The notes under the pieces are model-generated. The model saw only the letters and a list, made by a program, of their open reading frames with translations, was not told the DNA's origin and searched no databases. A program made the position numbers and the translations under genes. A stretch of 64,000 nt of DNA from Tropicimonas sediminicola (GTDB taxonomy: Bacteria > Pseudomonadota > Alphaproteobacteria > Rhodobacterales > Rhodobacteraceae). This document shows, piece by piece, positions 27,606 to 36,014 of the stretch. Each line of letters begins with the position of its first letter. Within the stretch, counting starts at the first letter, position 1. The DNA is taken from contig NZ_FZOY01000006.1 in the NCBI RefSeq assembly GCF_900188335.1, positions 62,001 through 126,000 of the forward strand, given 5' to 3'.

Positions 27606-29210
27606 TTACTGCGCGCCGGAACCGGAGGAGAGCTTCTCCATCACCTTGTCGAGGCTGAAGGAGGCAGCTTCCTGACGCGGCGGGAATTCCTCGAAGGTGG
27701 CGAGGAAGTTGGCCACGTAGGCCTGGGCCGGCACCAGCATGTAGGCGCGGTCGAGCAGCCAGTCGTAATAGGTGTTCGACGTGCGATAGGCGCGCTCGTA
27801 GGGGTCGCGGCGCAGGTTGAAGATCAGCGGCACGCGTAGCGGCGTCAGTGGCTCCATCCAGGCACGGAACGTGCTCCAGGCCTTCTGCTCGAGGAAGGTG
27901 ATCTTCCAGTCCATGTAGCGCAGAGCGGCAAGGTCGCCGTCATCGGTGAAGTAGAAGATCTCCTTGCGCGGGCTCTCTTCCGTTTCGCCGGTCAGCAGCG
28001 GCAGGATGTTGTAGCCGTCGAGGTGGACCTTGTAGTCGCGTCCGCCGCCGACTTCGGCCACGGTGACACCCTCCAGAAGGTCTTCCTTGACGGTCTCGTT
28101 GCCGGCTGCGGCCAGGAAGGTCGGAAGCCAGTCCATGTGGTGGACGATCTCGTTGACCACCTCGCCCTCGGCGATCTTGCCGGGCCAGCGGACCATCGCC
28201 GGAACGCGCCATGCGCCTTCCCACTGGGTGTTCTTCTCGCCCCAGAACGGGGTCATCGCGGCATCCGGCCAGGTGTTCATGTGCGGGCCGTTGTCGGTCG
28301 AGTAGAACACGATGGTGTTGTCGGCGATGCCGAGGTCGTCGATCTTCTGCAGGAACTGACCGATGTGCAGGTCGTGCTCGATCATGCCGGCGGTGTATTC
28401 ATCCACGTTCTTGCCGACGATCTCGTTGGCCTGCTGGCGCATCTCGTCCTTCACGTGGGTGCGGAAGTGCATCCGGGTGCCGGACCACCAGACGAACCAC
28501 GGCGTACCGGCGGCTTCCTGGCGATCGATGAAGTCGAGCGCGGCGGCGACGGTTTCGTCGTCCACGGTCTCCATGCGCTGCTTGGTCAGCGGCCCGGTGT
28601 CCTCGATGGTGCCGTCGGCCGACGACTTGATGACGCCGCGCGGGCCCCACTTGTCGCGGAAGGTCGACCCGTCGGGCAGGACCATATCGCCCGGGTAATC
28701 CTCGTTCTCCGGCTCTTCCTCGGCGTTCAGGTGATAGAGGTTGCCGAAGAACTCGTCGAAGCCGTGGTTGGTCGGCAGGTGCTCGTCGCGGTCGCCGAGG
28801 TGGTTCTTGCCGAACTGGCCGGTCGCGTAACCTTCGGCCTTGAGCAGGCCGGCAATGGTCGGATCCTCGACCTGCATGCCTTCCTCGGCGCCCGGCAGGC
28901 CCACCTTGGACAGGCCGGTACGGAACACCGACTGCCCCATGATGAAGGACGAGCGGCCGGCGGTGCAGGACTGCTCACCGTAGTAATCGGTGAATATCAG
29001 ACCTTCTTCGGCAATCCGGTCGATGTTCGGGGTCTCGTACCCCATCAGCCCCATCGTGTAGGCCGAGATGTTCGACTGCCCCACGTCATCCCCCCAGATG
29101 ACGAGAATGTTGGGCTTGTCTTCCTGCGCCATCGCAATCCCGGCGCAAAGGCTCAGCGCCCCCGCCATGGTCGCTCCGACATACGTCCGATAGGACTGCT
29201 TCAATGTCAT
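27606..29210 (-). CDS. secreted arylsulfatase, paralogue of the preceding gene
   Basis: A 534-residue periplasmic type I sulfatase. Signal peptide is 1-28 (ending IAMA); ILVIWGDDVGQ and C82-T-A-G-R86 mark the active site. It shares long blocks with the neighbouring sulfatase (GYETPNIDRIAEEG, GQFGKNHLGDRDE, DEFFGNLYHLNAEEEPEN, RGVIKSSADGTIEDTGPLT), so the pair arose by tandem duplication, with divergence in the middle (the MRQQANEIVGKNVDEYTAG insert) and the C-terminal third. It is the first gene of the sulfatase-sulfatase-HAD group and diverges from the Crp-family regulator gene 242 bases away, which may control it. Confidence 0.93.
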   Translation of the reverse strand: MTLKQSYRTYVGATMAGALSLCAGIAMAQEDKPNILVIWGDDVGQSNISAYTMGLMGYETPNIDRIAEEGLIFTDYYGEQSCTAGRSSFIMGQSVFRTGLSKVGLPGAEEGMQVEDPTIAGLLKAEGYATGQFGKNHLGDRDEHLPTNHGFDEFFGNLYHLNAEEEPENEDYPGDMVLPDGSTFRDKWGPRGVIKSSADGTIEDTGPLTKQRMETVDDETVAAALDFIDRQEAAGTPWFVWWSGTRMHFRTHVKDEMRQQANEIVGKNVDEYTAGMIEHDLHIGQFLQKIDDLGIADNTIVFYSTDNGPHMNTWPDAAMTPFWGEKNTQWEGAWRVPAMVRWPGKIAEGEVVNEIVHHMDWLPTFLAAAGNETVKEDLLEGVTVAEVGGGRDYKVHLDGYNILPLLTGETEESPRKEIFYFTDDGDLAALRYMDWKITFLEQKAWSTFRAWMEPLTPLRVPLIFNLRRDPYERAYRTSNTYYDWLLDRAYMLVPAQAYVANFLATFEEFPPRQEAASFSLDKVMEKLSSGSGAQ

Positions 29211-29377
29211 GAACTTACTCCCTGTTTCGCGGCCATCGGCCGTCCATGTACCGGGTGCCCCGGTCAAACAAAAAACTGGTCACTCAAATTCTACTAGACG
29301 TCATGAACGTGATAGTATCGTGACCCCAGCTATCAAGCAGCACTTTCTTGTCTGCATACCCACACTTCCGCCAACAC

Positions 29378-29391
29378 GCTGACACGTCAGC
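29378..29391. promoter_or_regulatory. GCTGAC-N2-GTCAGC inverted repeat, candidate operator
   Basis: GCTGACACGTCAGC is an inverted repeat with perfect six-base arms in the divergent region between the sulfatase and Crp-family genes. It is 62 bases before the regulator start. It is a plausible site for that regulator itself, but has no resemblance to the FNR or CRP consensus. Confidence 0.4.
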
Positions 29392-29452
29392 CAAAATGCG
29401 GAACTGTGTAGGCCTTGATAGTCGAGTCGTTCAGGGCTAATCCCATCAATTG

Positions 29453-30160
29453 ATGGAAAGCATGAAAGAATCTTCGCTCGAGTTCGACCGGGAGCGGGCC
29501 GCAGAGGTTCTGGGCACGCGCGGATGGCTCTCGGAGCGCTCGCCCGCCTTCCGCGAGCAGATTCTCGAGACCGGGCGCCTGATGCGTTTCGAGGATGGCC
29601 AGCCGCTGTATCATGTCGACGACGAACCCGAAGGGCTGTTCGGCCTGGTCTCTGGCTCGGTCCGGATCGAAATCCCGGGCGGCCTCGAGGAGGCGATCTT
29701 CGTCCACCAGGCGGAGCCCGGATTCTGGATTGGTGATCTGGCGCTGTTCTCGAAGCAGAAGCGGCTGGTCGGTGTCACGGCGCGCGGACCGATCCACGTC
29801 TATTTCGTCCCGACCGACCGGCTCCGGGCCATGCTGCGCAGCACGCCGGACTTCATCGAGGATTTCTACGCGCTGACGCATCAGAACATGGCGCTCGCGC
29901 TGCGTCTGCTGGCAAATATCTCGGTCGGCAACGCCGCGCAGCGGATCAGGCTGCGTCTGCTGCATCAGGATGAGCAGGTCGCCGATCCGGGGAACTGGAT
30001 CCGTCTCTCGCAGGATGAGCTGGCGATGCTCGCCGCGGTTTCCCTGCCGACCCTGCAACGCACCCTGCGCAGGCTGGCCGATGCCGGGCTGATCGAGCTG
30101 GGCTACGGCCGCATCCGCATCCTCGACCGCGAGGCCCTCCGGGCAGACGCCGCGCCGTAA
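29453..30160 (+). CDS. Crp/Fnr-family transcriptional regulator without cysteines
   Basis: A 235-residue regulator with an N-terminal cyclic-nucleotide-type beta barrel (about 35-125; GSVRIEIPGGLEEAIFVHQ) and a C-terminal winged helix (RLSQDELAMLAAVSLPTLQRTLRRLADAGLIEL, quoted as two parts: RLSQDELAMLAAVS and LPTLQRTLRRL). There are no Cys residues, so it is not an oxygen-sensing FNR, and the recognition helix lacks the usual S/T-R/V-E-T pattern, predicting an unusual binding site. ATG 29453 is chosen over TTG 29450. It sits between the divergent sulfatase cluster and the octaheme cytochrome gene, 83 bases upstream of the latter, and may regulate either. Confidence 0.88.
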   Translation: MESMKESSLEFDRERAAEVLGTRGWLSERSPAFREQILETGRLMRFEDGQPLYHVDDEPEGLFGLVSGSVRIEIPGGLEEAIFVHQAEPGFWIGDLALFSKQKRLVGVTARGPIHVYFVPTDRLRAMLRSTPDFIEDFYALTHQNMALALRLLANISVGNAAQRIRLRLLHQDEQVADPGNWIRLSQDELAMLAAVSLPTLQRTLRRLADAGLIELGYGRIRILDREALRADAAP

Positions 30161-30243
30161 AATTTTCCGGTTTGTCACGCTCTTGCTGGCGCGACGCGGC
30201 ATCGAACGATACCATGCGCTCAAAAGCAGTGAAGGGTGTGGCG

Positions 30244-32226
30244 ATGATGGATCCTGCGACGCGGCTTGGCACCGCGCCTCTTTGGCTTGCCTGTGCATGG
30301 CTCGCAGGTGCGCTTGCCGTGGCAGCGCAGGACCAGCCGGAATCGCCCGCGGTCGAGCCCCCGGCCTACGTGGGCACCATGGCTTGCGCCGAATGCCACA
30401 CCGCCGAATTCGAAAGCTGGACCGGCTCGCACCACGATCTCGCCTGGACCGAACCGACCGCCGAGAACATCCTCGGCGATTTCGATGACGTGACCTTCGA
30501 ACACCAGGGCGTGACCACCACCTTCAGCCGCGAGGGCGACCAGTTCTTCATCGAGAGCGACGGGCCCGATGGCGCGCTGACCAGGTGGCCGGTGGCCGGG
30601 GTGATCGGCATCACCCCGCTCCAGCAGTATTTCGTCGAGACCGAACCGGGGCGGATGCAGAGCTTCGACATCCCCTGGGACGTGATCGAGAACCGCTGGT
30701 ACCACATGTATCCCGAGGAGCACCTGCCTGCGGGCGACGGCTTTCACTGGACCGGCCCCTACAAGAACTGGAACGCGCGCTGCGCGGAGTGCCACGCGAC
30801 CGATTTCCAGCGCAACTACGACCTGCAGACCGGCAGCTACGCCAGCACCGCGAGCGAGATCGGCGTCGGCTGCGAGGCATGCCACGGCCCCGGCTCGGCC
30901 CACCTAGACTGGGCGGCGGCGGTCGATGCGGGCACGGAGTTCGAGGTTCCGCCGGCCCTGAGCCCGACGGGCTTCACGGTGGACTACGCCGCCTCCGACG
31001 CCGAGACGGAAATGCAGCAATGCGCCTCCTGCCATTCCCGGCGCGGCACCTATCTGGGTGGGTCTCCCCTGCCCGGCACGCCGTTCCACGACGCCTACCG
31101 GCTCTCCACCCTGCGCGACCCGCTCTACCACGCGGACGGCCAGATCCGCGACGAGGTCTATGCCTACGGCTCCTTCCTCCAATCCAAGATGTATGCCGCA
31201 GGCGTCCAGTGCTCGGACTGCCACGACGTGCACAGCGCCACGCATTACAACGAGGGCAACGACGTCTGCGCCACCTGCCACTCGCCGGCGGGCAACTCGG
31301 ACTTCCCGACCCTGAAGCTGGCCGAGTACGACTCGCCCGAGCACCATTTCCACCCCGAGGACAGCGAGGGCGCGCAATGCGTTTCCTGCCACATGATCGA
31401 GCGGGTCTACATGGGCGTCGACGGGCGGCATGACCATTCGTTCCGCGTGCCGCGCCCGGACCTGACCATTGCCGTCGGCACGCCCAACGCCTGCACCGAC
31501 TGCCATGCGGAGGAAGGCCCCTACTGGGCGCAGGAGGAGCTGGACAAGCGCTTCCCGAACTCCGCCTATCGCGGCGATCACTTCGCGCTGGCCTTCGACG
31601 CCGCCTTCAAGGGCGAGGCGGGGATGGGCGACACCCTGGTGTCGATCGCGCTCAGCCCGTCCATGCCGGGGATTGTCCGGGCGACGGCGCTGGAACTGCT
31701 CGCGCCGCAGGCCACGCCGGAGCAGGCCGAGCAACTGGCGCTGCTACTGGAAGATGCCGACCCGATGGTCCGCACCCATGCCGTCTCGCTGCAACGTGTC
31801 GCGGCGCCGACCGACATGGTCGTGCGCATCCTGCCGCGACTGTCGGACGAGAGCCGGTCGGTCCGCATCGCCGCCGCGCGCGAGATGCTTGCCGCCCCGA
31901 TTGCCCACTTGCCCGACGCCAACGCCCGGGCGCTGGCCGGCGCAATGGGCGAATGGCAGTCCTCGCTCGCCAACACCGCCGATTTCCCGGAGACCCAGCT
32001 TGTTCTGGGCGGCATCGCCCTGACCACGCGCAACCTCGAAGGGGCGATCAGCGCCTTCGGTGAGGCCACGCGGCTCGATCCGCAGCTCGTTGCCGCCTGG
32101 TCGATGCTGGTTCGGCTCCGCGCAGCGAGCGGCGACGAGGATGGCGCCCGCGAGGTGCTGACCGAGGCGCTGTCGCTGAACCCGGAGGATCCGACGCTGC
32201 TCGGCCTCGAGGCACAGCTGCCCTAG
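30244..32226 (+). CDS. octaheme cytochrome c with HEAT-like and TPR repeats
   Basis: A 660-residue secreted protein. Start 30244 is favoured by GAAGGG nine bases upstream; a signal peptide follows (LWLACAWLAGALAVAA). Eight CXXCH haem sites occur at residues about 48, 180, 210, 260, 323, 342, 379 and 417, in a cytochrome c554-like region (YVGTMACAECH). After residue 430 the protein changes to HEAT-like and then TPR repeats (about 470-655). Such proteins occur in respiratory or detoxifying periplasmic electron transfer, but this fused type has no assigned reaction. It lies between a Crp-family regulator gene and a PQQ sugar dehydrogenase gene, which could donate electrons to it (inference). Confidence 0.92.
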   Translation: MMDPATRLGTAPLWLACAWLAGALAVAAQDQPESPAVEPPAYVGTMACAECHTAEFESWTGSHHDLAWTEPTAENILGDFDDVTFEHQGVTTTFSREGDQFFIESDGPDGALTRWPVAGVIGITPLQQYFVETEPGRMQSFDIPWDVIENRWYHMYPEEHLPAGDGFHWTGPYKNWNARCAECHATDFQRNYDLQTGSYASTASEIGVGCEACHGPGSAHLDWAAAVDAGTEFEVPPALSPTGFTVDYAASDAETEMQQCASCHSRRGTYLGGSPLPGTPFHDAYRLSTLRDPLYHADGQIRDEVYAYGSFLQSKMYAAGVQCSDCHDVHSATHYNEGNDVCATCHSPAGNSDFPTLKLAEYDSPEHHFHPEDSEGAQCVSCHMIERVYMGVDGRHDHSFRVPRPDLTIAVGTPNACTDCHAEEGPYWAQEELDKRFPNSAYRGDHFALAFDAAFKGEAGMGDTLVSIALSPSMPGIVRATALELLAPQATPEQAEQLALLLEDADPMVRTHAVSLQRVAAPTDMVVRILPRLSDESRSVRIAAAREMLAAPIAHLPDANARALAGAMGEWQSSLANTADFPETQLVLGGIALTTRNLEGAISAFGEATRLDPQLVAAWSMLVRLRAASGDEDGAREVLTEALSLNPEDPTLLGLEAQLP

Positions 32227-32329
32227 AACGCGCGGCGCGAGGACCTACCTGACAGGGAGACCGCAGCCCCGAGGGGTGCGTTCGGGCAGACATGCTGTCC
32301 GGCCGGCCCCGACCGACGGAGACGCCCCG

Positions 32330-33523
32330 ATGCCCCCATCCGCCCGCCGCCTCGCCGCTTCCACGCTCGCCCTCGCCCTGGCCGCCGCCGGCGCCACGGC
32401 GCAGGATTTCAACGCCACCCCGCCCAACGCCGAAGGGCAGACGCCCGCCTTCGCCGGCCAGACCCGCGCGCCGGTGATCTCCGACCCCGTGCAACTCGAC
32501 CGCGAGGTCGTGGCCGACGGGCTCCAGCACCCCTGGGGCATGGACCAGCTGCCCGACGGCAGCTGGATCGTCACCGAGCGCCCCGGCCGTATGCGGATCA
32601 TCCTGCCCGATGGCCGCCGCTCCCGCCCGATCGACGGCCTGCCAGAGGTCGACGCCCGCCGCCAGGGCGGGCTGCTCGACGTGGTGGTGCGCGAGGATTT
32701 CGCGACCAGCCGCGAGGTCTGGTGGAGCTATTCCGAGCCTGCCGAGAGAGGCCGCAACCGGTTGGCGGTGGCGACCGGCGTGCTGTCGCCCGATGCCGGG
32801 CGGATGGAGCAGGTCGAGGTGATCTTTCGCCAGGAGCCGGCGGTCGATTCCACGATGCATTTCGGCTCGCGGCTCGTCTTCGACCGGTCCGGCGCGCTCT
32901 TCGTTACTACGGGAGACCGCCACGGGCCGCGCGAATCCGCCCAGGACGTCGCAACCCACCTCGGCAAGGTGCTTCGGATCAGCCCCGAGGGCGGTCCTGC
33001 CTCGGGCAATCCGCAGATCGCCGGCGGGCGGCCGGAGATCTGGTCGCTCGGGCATCGCAACATCCAGGGCGCTGCGCTTGACGGGGCGGGCCGCCTCTGG
33101 ACGGTCGAACACGGCCCCCGCGGCGGCGACGAGCTGAACCGCCCCGAGGCCGGTGCGAACTACGGCTGGCCGGTGATCTCTTATGGCCAGGAATATTCCG
33201 GCGCGCCGGTCGGACAGGGCGCCACTGCCCGCGATGGGCTGGAGCAGCCACGCTACTACTGGGACCCGGTGATCGCCCCCTCCGGCATGGCCTTCTACGA
33301 CGGCGCGCTCTTCCCCGATTGGCGCGGCAGCGTGCTGATCGGCGGGCTGACCGGGCAGGCGCTGGTACGGCTGACGCTGGAGGACGAGGCCGTGACCGGC
33401 GAGGCGCGTTACCTCGAAGGGCGCGGACGGGTGCGGGATGTGGATGTCGCGGCGGACGGCGCGGTCATGCTGCTGATCGACGCGCGGGACGGTGCGCTGG
33501 TCCGCCTTGCGCCCGAGCGCTGA
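32330..33523 (+). CDS. PQQ-dependent soluble aldose sugar dehydrogenase
   Basis: A 397-residue periplasmic beta-propeller of the soluble glucose/aldose sugar dehydrogenase (YliI/Asd) family. ATG 32330 gives a good signal peptide (RRLAASTLALALAAAGATA, cleaved before QDF). Diagnostic motifs are VADGLQHPWGMDQLPDGSW, SLGHRNIQGAALD and VEHGPRGGDELNRPEAGANY, which line the PQQ and Ca sites. It oxidises aldose sugars and passes electrons to a cytochrome or quinone; the upstream octaheme cytochrome, 103 bases away, is a possible acceptor. No pqq biosynthesis gene is in the window. Confidence 0.93.
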   Translation: MPPSARRLAASTLALALAAAGATAQDFNATPPNAEGQTPAFAGQTRAPVISDPVQLDREVVADGLQHPWGMDQLPDGSWIVTERPGRMRIILPDGRRSRPIDGLPEVDARRQGGLLDVVVREDFATSREVWWSYSEPAERGRNRLAVATGVLSPDAGRMEQVEVIFRQEPAVDSTMHFGSRLVFDRSGALFVTTGDRHGPRESAQDVATHLGKVLRISPEGGPASGNPQIAGGRPEIWSLGHRNIQGAALDGAGRLWTVEHGPRGGDELNRPEAGANYGWPVISYGQEYSGAPVGQGATARDGLEQPRYYWDPVIAPSGMAFYDGALFPDWRGSVLIGGLTGQALVRLTLEDEAVTGEARYLEGRGRVRDVDVAADGAVMLLIDARDGALVRLAPER

Positions 33524-33532
33524 CGGCCCGCC

Positions 33533-33745
33533 TCACTCCGGCGGCGATTCCTCGTCGTCGCCACCGTTCCCGAAGGCGATGAAGAACTCGTAGACGCAAT
33601 AGGCGCCGAGCACGAGAAAGACGGTGCCCCAGAGCGGCGAGGCCGCGAGGAACTCGATCAGCGCCCAGCCGAGCGTGACCGCCACGATCGCCACCCGCCG
33701 CCAGAGCGGGGCATAGAACGGGTGGTTGCGGTCGAGCAGCTTCAT
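33533..33745 (-). CDS. small membrane protein
   Basis: A 70-residue protein beginning MKLLDRNHPFYAPLWRR, then two hydrophobic helices (VAIVAVTLGWALIEFLA and LWGTVFLVLGAYCVYEFFIA) and an acidic tail. The opening resembles small conserved Rhodobacterales membrane proteins of unknown function (possibly DUF3329-like). It converges on the PQQ dehydrogenase gene and precedes the ferredoxin operon end by 65 bases. Nothing in the sequence shows a role. Confidence 0.75.
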   Translation of the reverse strand: MKLLDRNHPFYAPLWRRVAIVAVTLGWALIEFLAASPLWGTVFLVLGAYCVYEFFIAFGNGGDDEESPPE

Positions 33746-33810
33746 GCCTCAGGTCCTCGCTGGAATGCGCAGGGACCTGTGTGCCTCGTGCGGCCCGGTC
33801 AGTCCAGCCC

Positions 33811-36009
33811 TCAGGCGAAAGGGGCCGCCCGCTCGATCAGTTCCGCGAGGTTCGGCTCGTCCGGATTTCGCGGCTGGCCCGGGTGGATGATGCTCACCTG
33901 GCAGCCCTCCGCCGCCTCGACCAGTTGCCGGTAGGTGCCGGCGTCCGGATCGGCGATATAGGCCTGCATGTTCTCGTTGTAGCGGAACATGGCGCTGTTC
34001 ACCTGGGTGCATTCGTTGCAGGTGGTGCAGCGGGCGGTCTCGATCCAGGGCACGCCGTCGGCTGCCCCTTCATCGGCTGGCTCGGCCGCAACCGGGGGCG
34101 CCTCTGCAACGGCCGGTGCCGGTTCCGGCGCCAGAGCGGGTTCCGGCTCGGCCTCGGCCTTGCGCTCCGCCGCCTCCCGCGCCTTCCGTTCGGCGGCAAG
34201 CAACCGCAGGGCGTGGGAATTGTTCACCCCCGCCAGTTCGAGCAGCCGCCGCCAGGCATCGTTGCAGCGCAGCGCCGCCTCGACGATCTTGGCGTCGACG
34301 ACAACCCGGAAAAGCCGGTTCTCGGGATCGATGCCGAGCACGTAACTGCTCTCGATCGCGTTGCCCTCGTCCGGTTCGGCCAGATGCTCGGCGGTGGGCA
34401 TCATCGCAGGCGTCCAGCCGTCCTGTGGCACCGCATGGCAGAACCGCTGGTAGCGCGCGTCGCAAATCGCGAAATCCGCAAAGCTGAAGGCGATCCTCTC
34501 CCGGCAGCCCTGCCCCTCGCGGTCCTCGTAGTCCAGCACATGCTCCGGCCAGTCCGCCTCGCATTGCGGGTTGACCGAGAGATCGAAGCGCGAGGCGAGG
34601 TCCGCCCCGGCGGCCGGATCATAGGTGAAGTTCGGGAAGACCCGCGCCTCGGTCGCCGCGGCGGACAACACGTAGGGCGCGACCCCGCGCACGCTCGGCG
34701 TGGCGCCGGAGTAGATGCAGAACAGCGCCGGCCCGTCGTAATCCATCCCCCGTCGCAGCGCCCGGCACATCCGGAAGAGATGCGCACTGGCAGCCTGGAA
34801 GACGAAAGCGTTGTTCAGTCCCATCGCCATCGAGGCGAGCCGCGTCGTGCCGGCGCCGAAGCTGTTGCGCGGCGGTTCGGGCGCGGTCGGGCCGAGCAGG
34901 TCGTCGACCTGGATCAGCACCGTGATCGGCAGCCCGCAGGCCAGCGCCTCGTAGGCGCGGGCAATCTCGGCCGAGACCGTCACGCCGTCCCTCAGGCAGA
35001 TCAGGGCCGAGGGCAGCAGGTCCATCTGCTCGGCGGTCAGATCACTCTCGTCGAAACGGGCAAAGACCGGGTCGTGCAACTCGGGCCGATACTTGTTATC
35101 CACCTCGAGCTCGGCGACGGTCATCGCCTTGGTGAATTCCAGCACGTCCGGCAGGCGCGCCCGATGCGCGTTGAGCGCGTCCGAGACGCTGGTGAAAGTG
35201 TAGTTGTAGGGCTCCGGCCTCTTGGGGCAGCTTTGGGACGCGCGGCCCGGACCGAAAAACGGCTGACATCGAAGCGCCTCGAGCGCGTGCCGGATACGTT
35301 TCACCCGGTCCTCCGGCAGGCGATCCTCGGGCCGTGCCCGCTCCAGCACACCGGACAGCGCGTCGAAGTCGATCGACCCGTCGACGTCGCGCCCCATGGC
35401 GGAAGCCAGCGCCTCGGCTCCATGCGCCTCGTGCGATTTCATATGGTCGGACTTCAGGATGTCGGACAGGCGGAGGATCAGGCTCTCCACCCGCTTGCGG
35501 AAGCGCCGCGCCTTGGCGTCCTGCCGGGCCTTCCAGGCATGGGTGACGACCCGGGCCGGGGTTTCCGCGTTGCAGCCGATCACCTCGCCGTCGAGGTCCA
35601 GATGCCGGCGGGCGGCGTCGAGGTTGCTGTCGAGCGGCCCGAAGGGCGCCTCGCCGCTCTCCTTCACCATCTCGGCGGCGGCCGTGCGCCAGAGCGCCGA
35701 GAGCCGCCCTGCCCGCCCGCCATTCACCGCGCGGCGGATCCGGGCTTCGAGCTTCAGCACCTGTTGGCGCATCGCCTCGCCATCGGCGCCGGGAGCGGCC
35801 GCGGCCTTGAGGATGTCGTCGATGATCCGGCTAAGCGGGCGCAGGAGCGTGGCGCCCTGCCCCTCGTCCACCAGCACCAGCGGGTAGTCGTGGCGAAGTT
35901 CGGAAAGCGCGCCATAGCGGGCGAAAAGCGCCGGGCGCAGCGCGCTCACGGACGCGGGCGCCGCGTCCTTGATGGATGGAAAGCTGTTGGCGAACTGGGC
36001 TTGTTGCAT
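33811..36009 (-). CDS. ferredoxin-tailed protein of the 2-oxoacid oxidoreductase operon
   Basis: A 732-residue protein, last of a five-gene operon. The N-terminal half (1-300) is helical and unfamiliar. The middle (about 300-610) has a pyruvate:ferredoxin oxidoreductase-like feel (FVFQAASAHLFRMCRAL, GPALFCIYSGATPS, VFPNFTYDP). An Ala/Pro/Glu linker (about 618-650) leads to a single-cluster ferredoxin domain: Cys661, Cys664, Cys667 and Cys703 (CTTCNECTQ ... GCQVSIIHPG), fit for one [4Fe-4S]. Start 36009 follows the beta-subunit stop by five bases. It is likely the electron carrier or third subunit linking the oxidoreductase to the NfnA/NfnB-like pair. I cannot name a characterised homologue. 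Confidence 0.75.
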   Translation of the reverse strand: MQQAQFANSFPSIKDAAPASVSALRPALFARYGALSELRHDYPLVLVDEGQGATLLRPLSRIIDDILKAAAAPGADGEAMRQQVLKLEARIRRAVNGGRAGRLSALWRTAAAEMVKESGEAPFGPLDSNLDAARRHLDLDGEVIGCNAETPARVVTHAWKARQDAKARRFRKRVESLILRLSDILKSDHMKSHEAHGAEALASAMGRDVDGSIDFDALSGVLERARPEDRLPEDRVKRIRHALEALRCQPFFGPGRASQSCPKRPEPYNYTFTSVSDALNAHRARLPDVLEFTKAMTVAELEVDNKYRPELHDPVFARFDESDLTAEQMDLLPSALICLRDGVTVSAEIARAYEALACGLPITVLIQVDDLLGPTAPEPPRNSFGAGTTRLASMAMGLNNAFVFQAASAHLFRMCRALRRGMDYDGPALFCIYSGATPSVRGVAPYVLSAAATEARVFPNFTYDPAAGADLASRFDLSVNPQCEADWPEHVLDYEDREGQGCRERIAFSFADFAICDARYQRFCHAVPQDGWTPAMMPTAEHLAEPDEGNAIESSYVLGIDPENRLFRVVVDAKIVEAALRCNDAWRRLLELAGVNNSHALRLLAAERKAREAAERKAEAEPEPALAPEPAPAVAEAPPVAAEPADEGAADGVPWIETARCTTCNECTQVNSAMFRYNENMQAYIADPDAGTYRQLVEAAEGCQVSIIHPGQPRNPDEPNLAELIERAAPFA

Positions 36010-36014
36010 GAGCC

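Noticed and set aside
29445-29454. ATCAATTGAT as a possible FNR site of the Crp-family gene
   Set aside because: The half-sites are in the reverse order and without the four-base spacer, and the sequence overlaps the start codon of the regulator.
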